Positions 1-8,121 of a DNA stretch of 64,000 nucleotides are shown in pieces. Origin of the DNA: Pelomonas sp. BJYL3 (GTDB lineage: Bacteria > Pseudomonadota > Gammaproteobacteria > Burkholderiales > Burkholderiaceae_C); assembly GCF_027257975.1 (NCBI RefSeq), contig NZ_JANZKX010000003.1:310001-374000 (forward strand), in the 5' to 3' direction. A model generated the notes under the pieces. It saw only the letters and a program-made list of their open reading frames with translations. It was not told the DNA's origin and searched no databases. The stretch's first letter is position 1. Each line of letters opens with the position of its first letter. The translations under genes were made by a program, and so were the position numbers.

Positions 1-582
1 TGCGGGCGCTGCGCCCTTCCCCTGCCCAGGTTCGACAGCCCCCTCTGCGCGGCCTGCCAGCGCCGTCCACCGCCCCTGGACCACTGCCATGCCGCCCTCG
101 ACTACCACCACCCCTGGGACCGGCTGCTGCTGGACTTCAAGTTCAATGCCCAGCCCCAGCTGGCCCGTCCGCTGGCGGCCCTGCTGCTCGAAAGCCTGCA
201 GGGTCAGGTCTCGACCCTGGGCCGGCCGGACCTGCTGTGCTGCGTCCCCCTGTCGGCCCAGCGCCTGTGCGATCGCGGCTACAACCAGAGCCATGAGCTG
301 GCCCGCCGCCTGGCCCGGCCGCTGCGGCTGGCCTACGAGCCCCGCCTGGTGGCCCGCCTGCCGGGCACGGCGCAGTCGCGCCTGGATGCCGAGTCGCGGC
401 GCCGCCATGTGCGCGGGGCCTTCGTGCTCGGCCCCGGCATGGCGGCGCGGGTGCGGGGCGCCCGCGTGGCCATCGTCGATGACGTGATGACCACCGGCGC
501 CACCCTCGATGAAATCGCCTCGACGCTCAAGCGCGCCGGCGCCACCGAAGCCTGGGGCTGGGCCCTGATGCGGGCCCTCTGA
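1..582 (+). CDS. ComF family protein (5' truncated)
   Basis: The reading frame is open from the first base, so the true start lies outside the window; 193 codons are visible before the TGA. The first residues form a zinc-ribbon pattern (CGRC, then CAAC twelve residues later). The C-terminal half is a type I phosphoribosyltransferase fold with the PRPP-binding loop VAIVDDVMTTGATLDE. This is the layout of ComF/GntX proteins, linked to DNA uptake and processing of incoming DNA in competent bacteria; the exact reaction is not established. It ends 32 bases before trmL on the same strand. Only the extreme N-terminus appears missing. Family assignment is secure, the biological role is not. Confidence 0.88.
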   Translation, partial: CGRCALPLPRFDSPLCAACQRRPPPLDHCHAALDYHHPWDRLLLDFKFNAQPQLARPLAALLLESLQGQVSTLGRPDLLCCVPLSAQRLCDRGYNQSHELARRLARPLRLAYEPRLVARLPGTAQSRLDAESRRRHVRGAFVLGPGMAARVRGARVAIVDDVMTTGATLDEIASTLKRAGATEAWGWALMRAL

Positions 583-602
583 TGACCGCCCGCCGGAGGC
601 CC

Positions 603-608
603 TAGACT
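603..608 (+). promoter_or_regulatory. -10-like box six bases before trmL ATG
   Basis: TAGACT lies exactly six bases upstream of the trmL ATG. A start site about seven bases downstream of a -10 box would fall on the ATG itself. No ribosome-binding site lies between. No good -35 hexamer is seen. One of ten such sites in the window. Confidence 0.4.
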
Positions 609-614
609 GCGGCC

Positions 615-1085
615 ATGTTCCGCATCGTCCTGGTCCACCCCGAAATCCCGCCCAACACGGGCAATGTGATCCGCCTGGCCGCCAACACCGGCTGCGAGCT
701 GCACCTGATCGAACCCCTGGGCTTCTCCATGGAGGATCGGCTGCTGCAGCGCGCCGGGCTGGACTACCACGAGTACACCCGGCTCAAGCGCCATGCCGAC
801 TGGCCCAGCTTCCTGGCCGCCGAGCAGCCGGCCCCGGACCGCCTGTTCGCCTTCACCACACGCGGCAGCCATCCGCTGGCCGAGCAGGCCTGGCTGCCAG
901 GAGACTGGCTGGTCTTCGGCTCCGAGACCGCCGGCCTGCCGCCGGCCCTGCGCGACAGCTTCCCGCCCGCGCAGCGCGTGCGCCTGCCGATGCGGCCGGA
1001 GCAGCGCAGCCTCAATCTCAGCAATGCGGTGGCCGTGGCCGTCTTCGACGCCTGGCGCCAGCACGGCTACGCCGGCGGAGCCTGA
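615..1085 (+). CDS. trmL: tRNA (cytidine(34)-2'-O)-methyltransferase TrmL
   Basis: The 156-residue protein has the length and motifs of TrmL (YibK), the minimal SPOUT methyltransferase that methylates the ribose of the wobble base in certain leucine tRNAs using S-adenosylmethionine. Visible motifs are VHPEIPPNTGNVIR near residues 7-20, VFGSETAGLP near 100-109, and RSLNLSNAVAVAVF near 133-146, which form the knotted SAM-binding site. The ATG at 615 has no Shine-Dalgarno sequence but follows a -10-like hexamer by six bases, suggesting a leaderless mRNA. It converges with the solute-receptor gene on the other strand, with only 15 bases between the two stop codons. Confidence 0.95.
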   Translation: MFRIVLVHPEIPPNTGNVIRLAANTGCELHLIEPLGFSMEDRLLQRAGLDYHEYTRLKRHADWPSFLAAEQPAPDRLFAFTTRGSHPLAEQAWLPGDWLVFGSETAGLPPALRDSFPPAQRVRLPMRPEQRSLNLSNAVAVAVFDAWRQHGYAGGA

Positions 1086-1100
1086 GCCCCGGGCAGCGCC

Positions 1101-2081
1101 CTACTCCGGCTTGAGCTTCAGCCGCCGGATCACCTGGCCCCAGCGCTCGCGGTCCTCGCGCATCTGCAGGCGCAGGCCCTCGGGCGCGGAGCCGATGGCA
1201 TTGAAGTGCTGGGCCAGCAGGCGCTCGCGGAAGGCCGGGCTGCGCACCAGGGCGCTGACCAGGCCCGCCATGCGGTCGACCAGCGCCTGCGGCGTGCCCG
1301 CCGGTGCCAGCAGCCCCTGCCATGACAGGGCCGAGAAGTCCTTCAAGCCCTGTTCGGCCAGCGTGGGCAGCTCCGGCCAGCTGGTGCTGCGCACGCTGCT
1401 GCTGAGGCCCAGGGCCCTGACCTTGCCGGCCTTCCAGGCGCCCAGGGCCATGCCCGGCACCATGAAGGCTGCCTGGATCTCGCCGCCCAGCAGGGCCTGC
1501 AGCACCTGGGGAAAGCCGCCGTAGGGCACGTGGTTGAGGGCGACGCCCGCCCGCGCGGCCAGGTCCTCCATGGCCAGGTGCGAGGCGCTGCCCAGGCCCA
1601 CCGAGCCGTAGTTGATGCCCTCGCGGCGCGTGCGCAGCAGCTGCAGGAACTCGGGGAGCGTGGCCACCCCCAGCGCCGGGGATACCAGCAGCACATTGGG
1701 CGAGGAGGCAATCAGGCTGACGGGGGTCAGGTCTTGCCTCGGGTCGTAGCCGGGCTTGCGGCTCAGCAGGTCCGCGGTGGTCAGCGGCCCCTGGATGGTC
1801 AGCAGCCAGGTATAGCCGTCCGGCGCGGCATGGGCCGCAAGGCCGGTGCCGATCAGGCCGCCCGCGCCGGGTTTGTTCTCCACCAGCACGGTCTGGCCCA
1901 GCGAGGGCCGCAGCCCGTCGGCCAGGGCTCGGGCGATGAGGTCCGGCGAGCTGCCCGGCGGAAAGGGCACGACGAGCCTGAGCGGCCGCACCGGCCAGCC
2001 CGCGGTGTCGGCGGCCCATCCGGCACGTGGCAGGGCGCACAGGGCCAGCAAGGCGGCCAGGGAGTCACGGCGGCGCAACAT
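1101..2081 (-). CDS. Bug/TctC-type periplasmic solute receptor
   Basis: The 326-residue protein starts with a basic stretch, a hydrophobic core and an AWA cleavage site near residue 23, so it is predicted to be periplasmic. It carries Bug-family hallmarks: RLVVPFPPGSSPDLIAR after the signal, VENKPGAGG near residue 68, and the YDPRQDLTPVSLIA stretch. Bug proteins bind carboxylates and similar solutes, often without a dedicated permease nearby, and none is present here. The start lies 14 bases downstream of the gpsA stop on the same strand, so it may be read from the secB-gpsA transcript. Ligand unknown. Confidence 0.9.
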   Translation of the reverse strand: MLRRRDSLAALLALCALPRAGWAADTAGWPVRPLRLVVPFPPGSSPDLIARALADGLRPSLGQTVLVENKPGAGGLIGTGLAAHAAPDGYTWLLTIQGPLTTADLLSRKPGYDPRQDLTPVSLIASSPNVLLVSPALGVATLPEFLQLLRTRREGINYGSVGLGSASHLAMEDLAARAGVALNHVPYGGFPQVLQALLGGEIQAAFMVPGMALGAWKAGKVRALGLSSSVRSTSWPELPTLAEQGLKDFSALSWQGLLAPAGTPQALVDRMAGLVSALVRSPAFRERLLAQHFNAIGSAPEGLRLQMREDRERWGQVIRRLKLKPE

Positions 2082-2095
2082 GGGACTGCGGTGCG

Positions 2096-3112
2096 TCAGT
2101 GTTCGGCGCGCGCCTGGCGGCCCATCAGCAGGTCCACGCCGGCCCGCGGGCTCAGGCGGCCGTCCAGCACGGCGACCACGGCCTCGGTGATGGGCATGTC
2201 CACGCCCTTGGCACGGGCACGCGCCAGCACGGTCGGGGCGCTGTAGACGCCCTCGGCCACATGGCCCAGCTGCTGCAGGATGTCCGGCAGGGCCAGGTCT
2301 TGCGCCAGCAGCAGGCCGACACGGCGGTTGCGGGAGAGGTCGCCGGTGGCCGTCAGCACCAGGTCGCCCATGCCGGAAAGCCCCATGAAGGTCTCGGTGC
2401 GGGCGCCCAGGGCCAGGCCCAGGCGCAGCATTTCGGCCAGGCCGCGGGTGATCAGGGCGGCCCGTGCGTTGAGGCCAGGCGCCAGGCCAGGCTCGCCAGC
2501 GGCCTCGGCACGCTGGCGCAGGCCGTCGGCAATGCCTACGGCGATGGCCATCACGTTCTTGACCGCGCCGCCCACCTCCACGCCCACCGGGTCGCTGGCG
2601 CTGTAGACGCGCAGGCGCTCGCCGTGGAAGGCCTGCACGCCCAGCTGGGCCAGTTCGGCATCCTCGCTGGCCGAGACCAGGGCGGTGGGCTGGCCCGCGG
2701 CCACCTCCTGGGCGAAGCTGGGGCCGGAGAGGATGCCCACGCGCAGGTCCGGCCGGACCTCGCGGGCGATCTCATGGCCCAGCAGGCCGGTGCCGGCCTC
2801 GAAGCCCTTGCACAGCCACATGACGCGAGCCCCGGCGGGCATCTGCTGCAGCATGCGGCGCAGCGCGGCCATGGGCGTGGCGATGATGATCAGCCCATCG
2901 CGCGCATGCGCCAGCGCCTGGTCGAGACGACTCTCCAGGCGCAGCGAAGCCGGCAGCGCCGCGCCGGGCAGGTAGCGCTCGTTGAAGCGGCTGGACTGCA
3001 TGTCCCTGACCTGGGCCTCGTCGCGGGCCCACAGCAGCAGCTCATGCCGTGCGGCGGCCTGGATGGCCAGTGCGGTGCCCCAGGCACCGGCTCCCAAAAT
3101 GCTGATCTTCAT
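2096..3112 (-). CDS. gpsA: glycerol-3-phosphate dehydrogenase [NAD(P)+]
   Basis: The 338-residue enzyme reduces dihydroxyacetone phosphate to sn-glycerol 3-phosphate, the backbone for phospholipids, in the cytoplasm. It begins [16 protein letters not shown], the N-terminal Rossmann nucleotide-binding loop (residues 5-16), and has [11 protein letters not shown] near 128-138 and the catalytic lysine K185 in GGAVKNVMA. The frame is open 27 codons further upstream, but the Rossmann strand must sit at the N-terminus, so the ATG at 3112 is chosen. It follows secB by 116 bases containing a strong stem-loop. The order rhodanese, grxC, secB, gpsA is conserved in many proteobacteria. Confidence 0.96.
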   Translation of the reverse strand: MKISILGAGAWGTALAIQAAARHELLLWARDEAQVRDMQSSRFNERYLPGAALPASLRLESRLDQALAHARDGLIIIATPMAALRRMLQQMPAGARVMWLCKGFEAGTGLLGHEIAREVRPDLRVGILSGPSFAQEVAAGQPTALVSASEDAELAQLGVQAFHGERLRVYSASDPVGVEVGGAVKNVMAIAVGIADGLRQRAEAAGEPGLAPGLNARAALITRGLAEMLRLGLALGARTETFMGLSGMGDLVLTATGDLSRNRRVGLLLAQDLALPDILQQLGHVAEGVYSAPTVLARARAKGVDMPITEAVVAVLDGRLSPRAGVDLLMGRQARAEH

Positions 3113-3161
3113 CGCGTTGCCAGGCAAACGGCGCCAGAGGCCGTCGGGATCAGAAGTGACA

Positions 3162-3181
3162 ACGCCACCTCGCGGTGGCGT
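3162..3181 (-). other. stem-loop between secB and gpsA
   Basis: ACGCCACC and GGTGGCGT form a perfect 8-bp stem around a four-base loop, 50-69 bases before the gpsA start in the secB-gpsA spacer. No T-run follows on either strand, so it is not a classical terminator. It could stabilise a processed secB mRNA end or reduce read-through. Confidence 0.5.
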
Positions 3182-3228
3182 GCATGAGGGCACAAGCCAG
3201 GCCCGTGGGCCCGATCATGCCAGGATCA

Positions 3229-3690
3229 TCAGTTCAGGGCTTCGGCAGCCGGGGCCTGGGCCTGCGCCTGCTGGCGGGCTTCGAACATGGCCTGGAAGTT
3301 GACTTCGGTCAGCAGCACGGGCGGGAAGCCGGCACGGGTGCAGACGTCGGACACCACGGCGCGCAGGTAGGGGTAGATCATCTGCGGGCAGACGATGGCC
3401 AGGATGCCCTCGATCTGCTCTTCGGGCAGATTGCGGATCTCGAAGATGCCAGCCTGCTTGGCCTCGATCAGGAACAGGGTGCGATCGGCGATCTTGGTCG
3501 TCACGGTGGCGGTGACGCTGACTTCGAAGACGCCATCCACCACGGGCTCGGCGGCCAGGGTCAGGTTGATGTCGACCTGGGGCTGGGCCTGCTCGGTCAG
3601 GATCTGCGGGGAATTCGGCTGCTCCAGCGACAGGTCCTTCAGGTACATGCGCTGGATGTTGAACACGGGGGTCAGTTGCTCGTCGGCCAT
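3229..3690 (-). CDS. secB: protein-export chaperone SecB
   Basis: The 153-residue protein matches SecB in length and sequence, with the N-terminal [19 protein letters not shown] stretch, the [11 protein letters not shown] strand and the [25 protein letters not shown] core (quoted here only in outline: residues about 100-125). SecB is a homotetrameric cytosolic chaperone that keeps precursor proteins unfolded and passes them to SecA. The C-terminus is an Ala/Gln-rich tail ([12 protein letters not shown]), usual in betaproteobacterial SecB. It lies 155 bases downstream of grxC, a gap containing a CATAAT hexamer that could be a secondary -10 site. Confidence 0.97.
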   Translation of the reverse strand: MADEQLTPVFNIQRMYLKDLSLEQPNSPQILTEQAQPQVDINLTLAAEPVVDGVFEVSVTATVTTKIADRTLFLIEAKQAGIFEIRNLPEEQIEGILAIVCPQMIYPYLRAVVSDVCTRAGFPPVLLTEVNFQAMFEARQQAQAQAPAAEALN

Positions 3691-3845
3691 GATGGTCTCG
3701 TTCGTGTGAGTGGATGCCCGGCAAACGCACAGCCGCCAAGCAGACGGGGCGGATTATGACCCAGGCCCGCCAGGCACCCGGGAGCGGAATTGCCCGCTCT
3801 TGAATTGGCTCAAGAAGGCCCCAGCAAGGGCCGGGGGTCGCAGGA

Positions 3846-4109
3846 TCAGGCCGCCTGCTGCAGCAGGGGCATGAGCCCGCCGCGCTGGTCCAGGGCGATG
3901 AGCTCGTCACAGCCCCCCACATGGGTCTGGCCGATGAAGATCTGCGGCACGGTGCGCCGCCCGGTGAGGGTCATCATGGCCTCGCGCTGGGCCGGATCCA
4001 GGTCGACACGGATCTCCTCGATCTGCTCGACGCCCCGCTGCTTCAGCAAGGCCTTGGCCCGCACGCAGTAGGGGCAGACCTGGGTGGTGTACATCTTCAC
4101 AAGGCTCAT
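3846..4109 (-). CDS. grxC: glutaredoxin 3
   Basis: The 87-residue protein is a class I glutaredoxin with the dithiol active site CPYC (C12, C15), the TVPQIFIG cis-proline segment and the VGGCDEL glutathione-binding end. It reduces disulfides and glutathione mixed disulfides in the cytoplasm. It sits 50 bases downstream of the rhodanese gene and upstream of secB, the same arrangement as yibN-grxC-secB in E. coli, so cotranscription is likely. The start MSLVKMYTTQVC fits family length; an alternative at the second Met would shorten the first strand. Confidence 0.96.
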   Translation of the reverse strand: MSLVKMYTTQVCPYCVRAKALLKQRGVEQIEEIRVDLDPAQREAMMTLTGRRTVPQIFIGQTHVGGCDELIALDQRGGLMPLLQQAA

Positions 4110-4159
4110 GGCCGGACTCTCTGGTACTTCTCAGCGCGAGGGGGTGGAACGGGAAAGGC

Positions 4160-4564
4160 TCAGGCCTTTTCGATGGGCAGGTTGGCCTCGCGCCAGGCCT
4201 TCATGCCGCCGGCGAGCACCTGCACATTGGCATAGCCCGCCTTGCGAAGCATGCCAGCAGCGCGCCCGGCGCGTGCGCCGGTCTGGCACACCAGCACGAG
4301 GGGCAGGGTCTTGTTGGAAGGCAGGTCCTTGCTGGTCTCGACGCTGCCAAAGGGGATGTTGCGCGCACCGCTGGCATGGCCGGCCGCGAATTCGGCGGGC
4401 TCGCACACGTCGATCAGCACGCCCTTCTCACGGTTGACCAGGCGCACCGCCTCGTTGGTGTTGACCTGCCCGGCGCCACCGCCTTGCAGGGCCGAGCGCA
4501 GCAGCAGGGCGCCGGAAACCAGGGCCGCCAGGACCAGATACCAGTTGTCGATCAGGAATTTCAA
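4160..4564 (-). CDS. membrane-anchored rhodanese-like protein (YibN type)
   Basis: The 134-residue protein has one N-terminal membrane segment (about residues 8-24) followed by a single rhodanese domain with the active-site loop CQTGARAG, catalytic cysteine C93. Proteins of this type sit on the inner membrane and are thought to handle persulfide sulfur; the substrate is unknown. The only in-frame start giving the full membrane segment is TTG at 4564; no ATG lies upstream in frame. A GAGG sequence lies about eight bases before it. First gene of the run leading to grxC, secB and gpsA. Confidence 0.88.
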   Translation of the reverse strand: MKFLIDNWYLVLAALVSGALLLRSALQGGGAGQVNTNEAVRLVNREKGVLIDVCEPAEFAAGHASGARNIPFGSVETSKDLPSNKTLPLVLVCQTGARAGRAAGMLRKAGYANVQVLAGGMKAWREANLPIEKA

Positions 4565-4590
4565 TTCGGGGCCTCGATGGGAAGGGTGCG

Positions 4591-4622
4591 GGATTATAGA
4601 AAACGGCGCCCGCAGGCGCCGT
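4591..4622 (-). terminator. terminator of the chemoreceptor gene
   Basis: ACGGCGCC and GGCGCCGT (4603-4622) form an 8-bp GC-rich stem with a four-base loop, followed on the minus strand by TTTTCTATAAT. It lies about 45 bases after the chemoreceptor stop. The T-rich tail doubles as the TATAAT box of the next operon. The same stem arms recur at 42290-42311. Confidence 0.65.
4593..4598 (-). promoter_or_regulatory. -10 box of the rhodanese-grxC-secB-gpsA run
   Basis: A perfect TATAAT on the minus strand lies 28 bases before the TTG start of the rhodanese gene, which would give a leader of about 20 bases. It directly abuts the hairpin that ends the upstream chemoreceptor gene. No convincing -35 hexamer is seen at 16-18 bases. 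Confidence 0.45.
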
Positions 4623-4666
4623 GAAGGGCTCCGGGCCTGCGCCCGGGCTGCCGCGAAGCCAGGCCC

Positions 4667-6181
4667 TCAGCCCAGCTTGAAGGTGGACACCGCCGTCTGC
4701 AGGGCCCGGGCCTGCTGCTCCAGGCTGCTGGCCGCGGCGGCGGCCTGCTCCACCAGAGCCGCGTTCTGCTGCGTCATCTGGTCCAGCTGGCTCACCGACT
4801 GATTCACCTGCGTGATGCCCTGGCTCTGCTCGCTGGCGGCGGCGGTGATCTCGCCGATGATGTCCGAGACCCGCTGCACGCTGGCCACGATCTCGCTCAT
4901 GGTGGCGCCCGCATCCTGCACCAGGCGGCTGCCGGACTCGACCTTGTCGACGCTGGCGCCGATCAGGGCCTTGATCTCCTTGGCCGCCTCGGCGCTGCGC
5001 TGGGCCAGGCTGCGCACCTCGCCGGCGACCACGGCGAAGCCACGGCCCTGCTCGCCCGCGCGGGCCGCCTCGACGGCGGCATTCAGCGCGAGGATGTTGG
5101 TCTGGAAGGCGATGCCGTCGATCACGCCGATGATGTCGTTGATCTTCTTGGAGCTGGTGTTGATCTCATCCATGGTGGTCACCACCTGGCTGACCACCTC
5201 GCCGCCCTTCTGCGCCACCGCGGCGGCGGAGCCCGCCAGCTGGTTGGCCTGCGAGGCCGCATCGGCGCTCTGGCGCACGGTCTCGGTGAGGGTCTGCATG
5301 TTGGACGACGTCTGCTCCAGCGAGGTCGCCTGCTTCTCGGTGCGCACCGAGAGGTCGTGGTTGCCCACGGCGATCTCGCGCGAGGCCACCGTCATGGAGT
5401 CCGTGCCGGTGCGCACATTGGCCACGATGGCGGCCAGGCCGCGCGACATGTCGCGCACCGCCGCCAGCAGACTGGCCTCGGCACCGGGGCTGACCTGGAT
5501 GTCCTGCGAGAGGTCGCCCTCGGCCATCTGGCGCATGACGTCGCGGGCGTACTCGGGCTCGCCGCCCAGCTGGCGCCAGACGCTGCCGATCACGAGGAAG
5601 GACCCCACGCCCAGGCACAGCACCACCACGAGGCCGCTGACCACGATGGCGCTCAGGCTGGACGACACGCCGCTGCTGGCCGCCTGCAGGCCGTTGTCGA
5701 AGTTCTCGCGCGCCTCGGCCCGGGCCTTGGCCAGCACGCCTTCCAGCTCCTTCAGCGCGGCCTGCATCTTCGGGATCGCACCGGCCTGGTCGCCCTGCTT
5801 GATGCCCAGGAAGAGCTGGGCGGTGTCGGAGGAGGCGGCGTAGTAGGTCTCGAAGCTGGCGGCAAGTTTGCCCGCCATCTCGGCTCGCCCTTCGATGGCC
5901 TTGATCGTGCCCAGGGTCTTGCGCATGGCGGCGGCACGCTCGTTGGCTTCGTCCAGGCGCTTCTTCTCGCCCTCGGCCACGGCACTCTGGATGGTCGCGC
6001 CCAGGGCCTCCAGCTGCGAGGCGAACTGGTTGGTGGCGTCCAGGTAGGGCGCGTGCACATCGCCAATGGCCTGGATGGCGCCCGAGGTGCGTGCCGAGAA
6101 GGCCAGCACGACGGCGATCCCGATGGCGAAGATCACCGCCGCCAGCACGGGCAGCAGCCAGATCCGGGTCTTCACATTCAT
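4667..6181 (-). CDS. methyl-accepting chemotaxis protein
   Basis: The 504-residue chemoreceptor has a first membrane helix (about residues 5-28), a periplasmic four-helix-bundle-like sensor of about 150 residues, a second membrane helix near 180-205, a HAMP segment and the cytoplasmic signalling domain with the conserved tip FQTNILALNAAVEAARAGEQ. No C-terminal pentapeptide tether for CheR/CheB is present. The frame opens at a TTG six bases upstream, but AAGGAG sits six bases before the ATG at 6181 and touches the TTG, so the ATG is chosen. It follows the mini binding protein by 60 bases and the porin gene, which suggests joint control. Ligand unknown. Confidence 0.93.
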   Translation of the reverse strand: MNVKTRIWLLPVLAAVIFAIGIAVVLAFSARTSGAIQAIGDVHAPYLDATNQFASQLEALGATIQSAVAEGEKKRLDEANERAAAMRKTLGTIKAIEGRAEMAGKLAASFETYYAASSDTAQLFLGIKQGDQAGAIPKMQAALKELEGVLAKARAEARENFDNGLQAASSGVSSSLSAIVVSGLVVVLCLGVGSFLVIGSVWRQLGGEPEYARDVMRQMAEGDLSQDIQVSPGAEASLLAAVRDMSRGLAAIVANVRTGTDSMTVASREIAVGNHDLSVRTEKQATSLEQTSSNMQTLTETVRQSADAASQANQLAGSAAAVAQKGGEVVSQVVTTMDEINTSSKKINDIIGVIDGIAFQTNILALNAAVEAARAGEQGRGFAVVAGEVRSLAQRSAEAAKEIKALIGASVDKVESGSRLVQDAGATMSEIVASVQRVSDIIGEITAAASEQSQGITQVNQSVSQLDQMTQQNAALVEQAAAAASSLEQQARALQTAVSTFKLG

Positions 6182-6241
6182 GTCCAACTCCTTGCTCAGC
6201 GGGCGGAGCGCGGCGCGCCCCGCCCGGCTGTCGTCGCGGGC

Positions 6242-6664
6242 TCAGTCAACCGACAGGACGACCTTGACGCTGCCGTCCACGGCAGACTTCTCGATGTAGC
6301 CGATGGCGTCCGGATTGCCCGCCACGAACTTCTTCACCTCGGCCGAACTGGCCACCTCCTTGGGCGGCGTGGCCTTGCCGGAGAAGACCAGGCGCGACCA
6401 GGCCGCCTTGACCTGGGCGCTGTTCTTGCCCGTGACCTTGGTGTAGAAGGTCTCGCGGATGGCGGCGCTTTCGGGCTGATCCACGGGAGCCGCCGCGGCA
6501 CCGCTGGGCAGGGTGTTGCTCTTGCCCAGGAAGATGTTGGCCACCTGATCGGCCGTCATGCTGGCGGCCGCGCTCTTGGGGTTCACCACCACGGCCACCT
6601 GAGCCTGGGCTGCCATGCCGGCGCCGGCCAGGGCCAGCGCGATGAGGATGTGTTGCATGCGCAT
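6242..6664 (-). CDS. short PstS-like periplasmic binding protein
   Basis: The 140-residue protein has a signal peptide (MRMQHILIALALAGAGMAAQA) and a fold-half related to phosphate-type ABC binding proteins: VVVNPKSAAASMTADQVA near the N-terminus, IFLGKSNTLPSG, and NPDAIGYIEKS near the end, typical of the PBP-like domain. It is less than half the length of true PstS, and no ABC transporter genes are near. The start is placed at ATG 6664 because the signal peptide begins there; the frame is open further into the porin gene but makes no sense there. It follows the porin stop by 11 bases, so translation is probably coupled. It could present a ligand to the downstream chemoreceptor. Confidence 0.8.
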   Translation of the reverse strand: MRMQHILIALALAGAGMAAQAQVAVVVNPKSAAASMTADQVANIFLGKSNTLPSGAAAAPVDQPESAAIRETFYTKVTGKNSAQVKAAWSRLVFSGKATPPKEVASSAEVKKFVAGNPDAIGYIEKSAVDGSVKVVLSVD

Positions 6665-6675
6665 GGTCGGCCTCC

Positions 6676-7905
6676 TCAGAACACGAAGTCCACAGCCAGG
6701 CTGTAGACGCTGACCTTGCTGGAACCGAAGCCGGGCTGCGGGCTGGTGAACAGCCCCGGTCCGTTGGGCGTGATGCGCTCGTACTGCGCCTTGACCGCGA
6801 TGTTGCGGTAGGCGTCCCAGCGCAGGCCCACGGCCACGGTCTTCTGCTGGTTGCTCTGGTCGTAGAGGGTCTTGTCGACCACGGCCTTCAGGTCGGCGAT
6901 CGGGAAGGGCGCGGGCGGCGACGGTATCTTCACGCCGGCAGGGATGACGTTGTTGACGTTGTTGTCCTTCTGCTTGAGCTCGGACACGGTCAGGTAGGGC
7001 GTGAACTTGCCGAAGCGGTGGCCCACGGTGAGGTACCAGCCGTCGGTGTCCGGCACATAGGTGTCGGTGCGGCGCATGGTGTACTCGAAGTTGGCGAGCC
7101 AGTCGCCCTGGTCCCAAGCCAGGCCCACGCCCGTGAAGCTGGCCTTCTTGCTCTCGGCGGACAACTGATCACCCACGCCAGCGAAAGGCGTGGCGCGCAG
7201 CAGCGTCACCAGGCCGGCCAGGGTGGTGCTGTCCACGGTCAGCTTGCCCTGCACATGGCCCAGACGCAGCGTGAAGCCGCCGTCCAGCTCGGCCGTGGCA
7301 TTGAAGCCCGCCATGCTCTTCATGTGCACGTCCACGCCCTCGAAGACGGCGGTCGACTTGCCACCGTAGAGCTGCAGGTTGACCGTGGCGCTGCCCAGGG
7401 CGGTCTGGTAGCTGAGGTCGGCGCCGTCAAAGTGGCTGACAGGCACCTGGCCGTAGACATCCTGGGGCGGACGCAGCCAGGTATTGGCATAGCCCACGTC
7501 ACGGAAGTCGGACACGGCGAAGTACGGGCCGCCCATGCGCCCCACCCGCATGCTGAGGGAGGGATTGAACTGCGCCTTGGCAAAGGCCCATTCGAACTCG
7601 GGCTTGTAGTTACCGTCACCGTTCTGCTTGCTCAGCACCTGCACGGTGGCGGAGAACATGGGGCTGAACTTGGCGCCCACCTGCACACCCAGCTTGGTGT
7701 CGACGTCCCCGCTCCACTTCTTGGTCGCTCCACCGGGCTGGCCGGAGATCACGAAATCGGCCTCATCCGTGTTGGTCTTCACCACCCCCACCGTGCCAAA
7801 GCCCGAGAACGTGAACATGGAGTTGACATCCGACTGCGCCTGCGCCGTGGCAGCCAGCACGGCCAGCGCCACGGGCGCCAGCCGAAGTGATTTCAGAACC
7901 ATCAT
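6676..7905 (-). CDS. outer-membrane porin-like protein
   Basis: The 409-residue protein has a signal peptide cleaved after AQA near residue 23 and ends in VDFVF, the terminal phenylalanine signal used for outer-membrane barrel insertion. The body alternates polar and hydrophobic residues like a beta-barrel (for example [17 protein letters not shown] after the signal and [13 protein letters not shown] mid-protein). It resembles large trimeric or phosphate-selective porin relatives, but the substrate cannot be read from the sequence. AAGGAG lies six bases before the first of two adjacent ATG codons. A strong hairpin with a T-rich tail stands in its leader (7932-7963). It heads a likely operon with the mini binding protein and the chemoreceptor. 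Confidence 0.82.
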   Translation of the reverse strand: MMVLKSLRLAPVALAVLAATAQAQSDVNSMFTFSGFGTVGVVKTNTDEADFVISGQPGGATKKWSGDVDTKLGVQVGAKFSPMFSATVQVLSKQNGDGNYKPEFEWAFAKAQFNPSLSMRVGRMGGPYFAVSDFRDVGYANTWLRPPQDVYGQVPVSHFDGADLSYQTALGSATVNLQLYGGKSTAVFEGVDVHMKSMAGFNATAELDGGFTLRLGHVQGKLTVDSTTLAGLVTLLRATPFAGVGDQLSAESKKASFTGVGLAWDQGDWLANFEYTMRRTDTYVPDTDGWYLTVGHRFGKFTPYLTVSELKQKDNNVNNVIPAGVKIPSPPAPFPIADLKAVVDKTLYDQSNQQKTVAVGLRWDAYRNIAVKAQYERITPNGPGLFTSPQPGFGSSKVSVYSLAVDFVF

Positions 7906-7931
7906 CTACATCTCCTTTGGTTTGAAATTGA

Positions 7932-7963
7932 AAACGGCCAGTCCCGCGAAGGACAGGCCGTTT
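7932..7963 (-). promoter_or_regulatory. leader hairpin before the porin gene
   Basis: AAACGGCC-A-GTCC pairs with GGAC-A-GGCCGTTT around the loop CGCGAA; the two stems are separated by a symmetrical A/A mismatch. On the minus strand it is followed by TTTTCAATTTC and then the porin ribosome-binding site 20 bases on. It looks like an intrinsic terminator or attenuator in the porin leader, since the next gene upstream (gpmA) points the other way. Confidence 0.5.
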
Positions 7964-8121
7964 CAGACGTGTCCCTTGCTTTCGGCAAGCGAGCCGCGAT
8001 CTTTAGGAAAGCCCCGGGGCAGGGTGGGCTCGATAGAATCCGGGCCGCGCGGCGCCTTGCCGCTTTGGCCCGTCGCCGGCTGCCCTGCAGCCAGCCGCCC
8101 TTCCACCGAACCGAATCGCCC

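Noticed and set aside
1723-1738. Inverted 16-base match to the GGCAAGACCTGACCCC motif.
   Set aside because: It encodes the conserved RQDLTPV stretch of the Bug-type receptor, so it is explained by protein sequence.
6182-6187. Upstream TTG start for the chemoreceptor.
   Set aside because: The ribosome-binding site AAGGAG touches this TTG, while it is six bases from the ATG at 6181.
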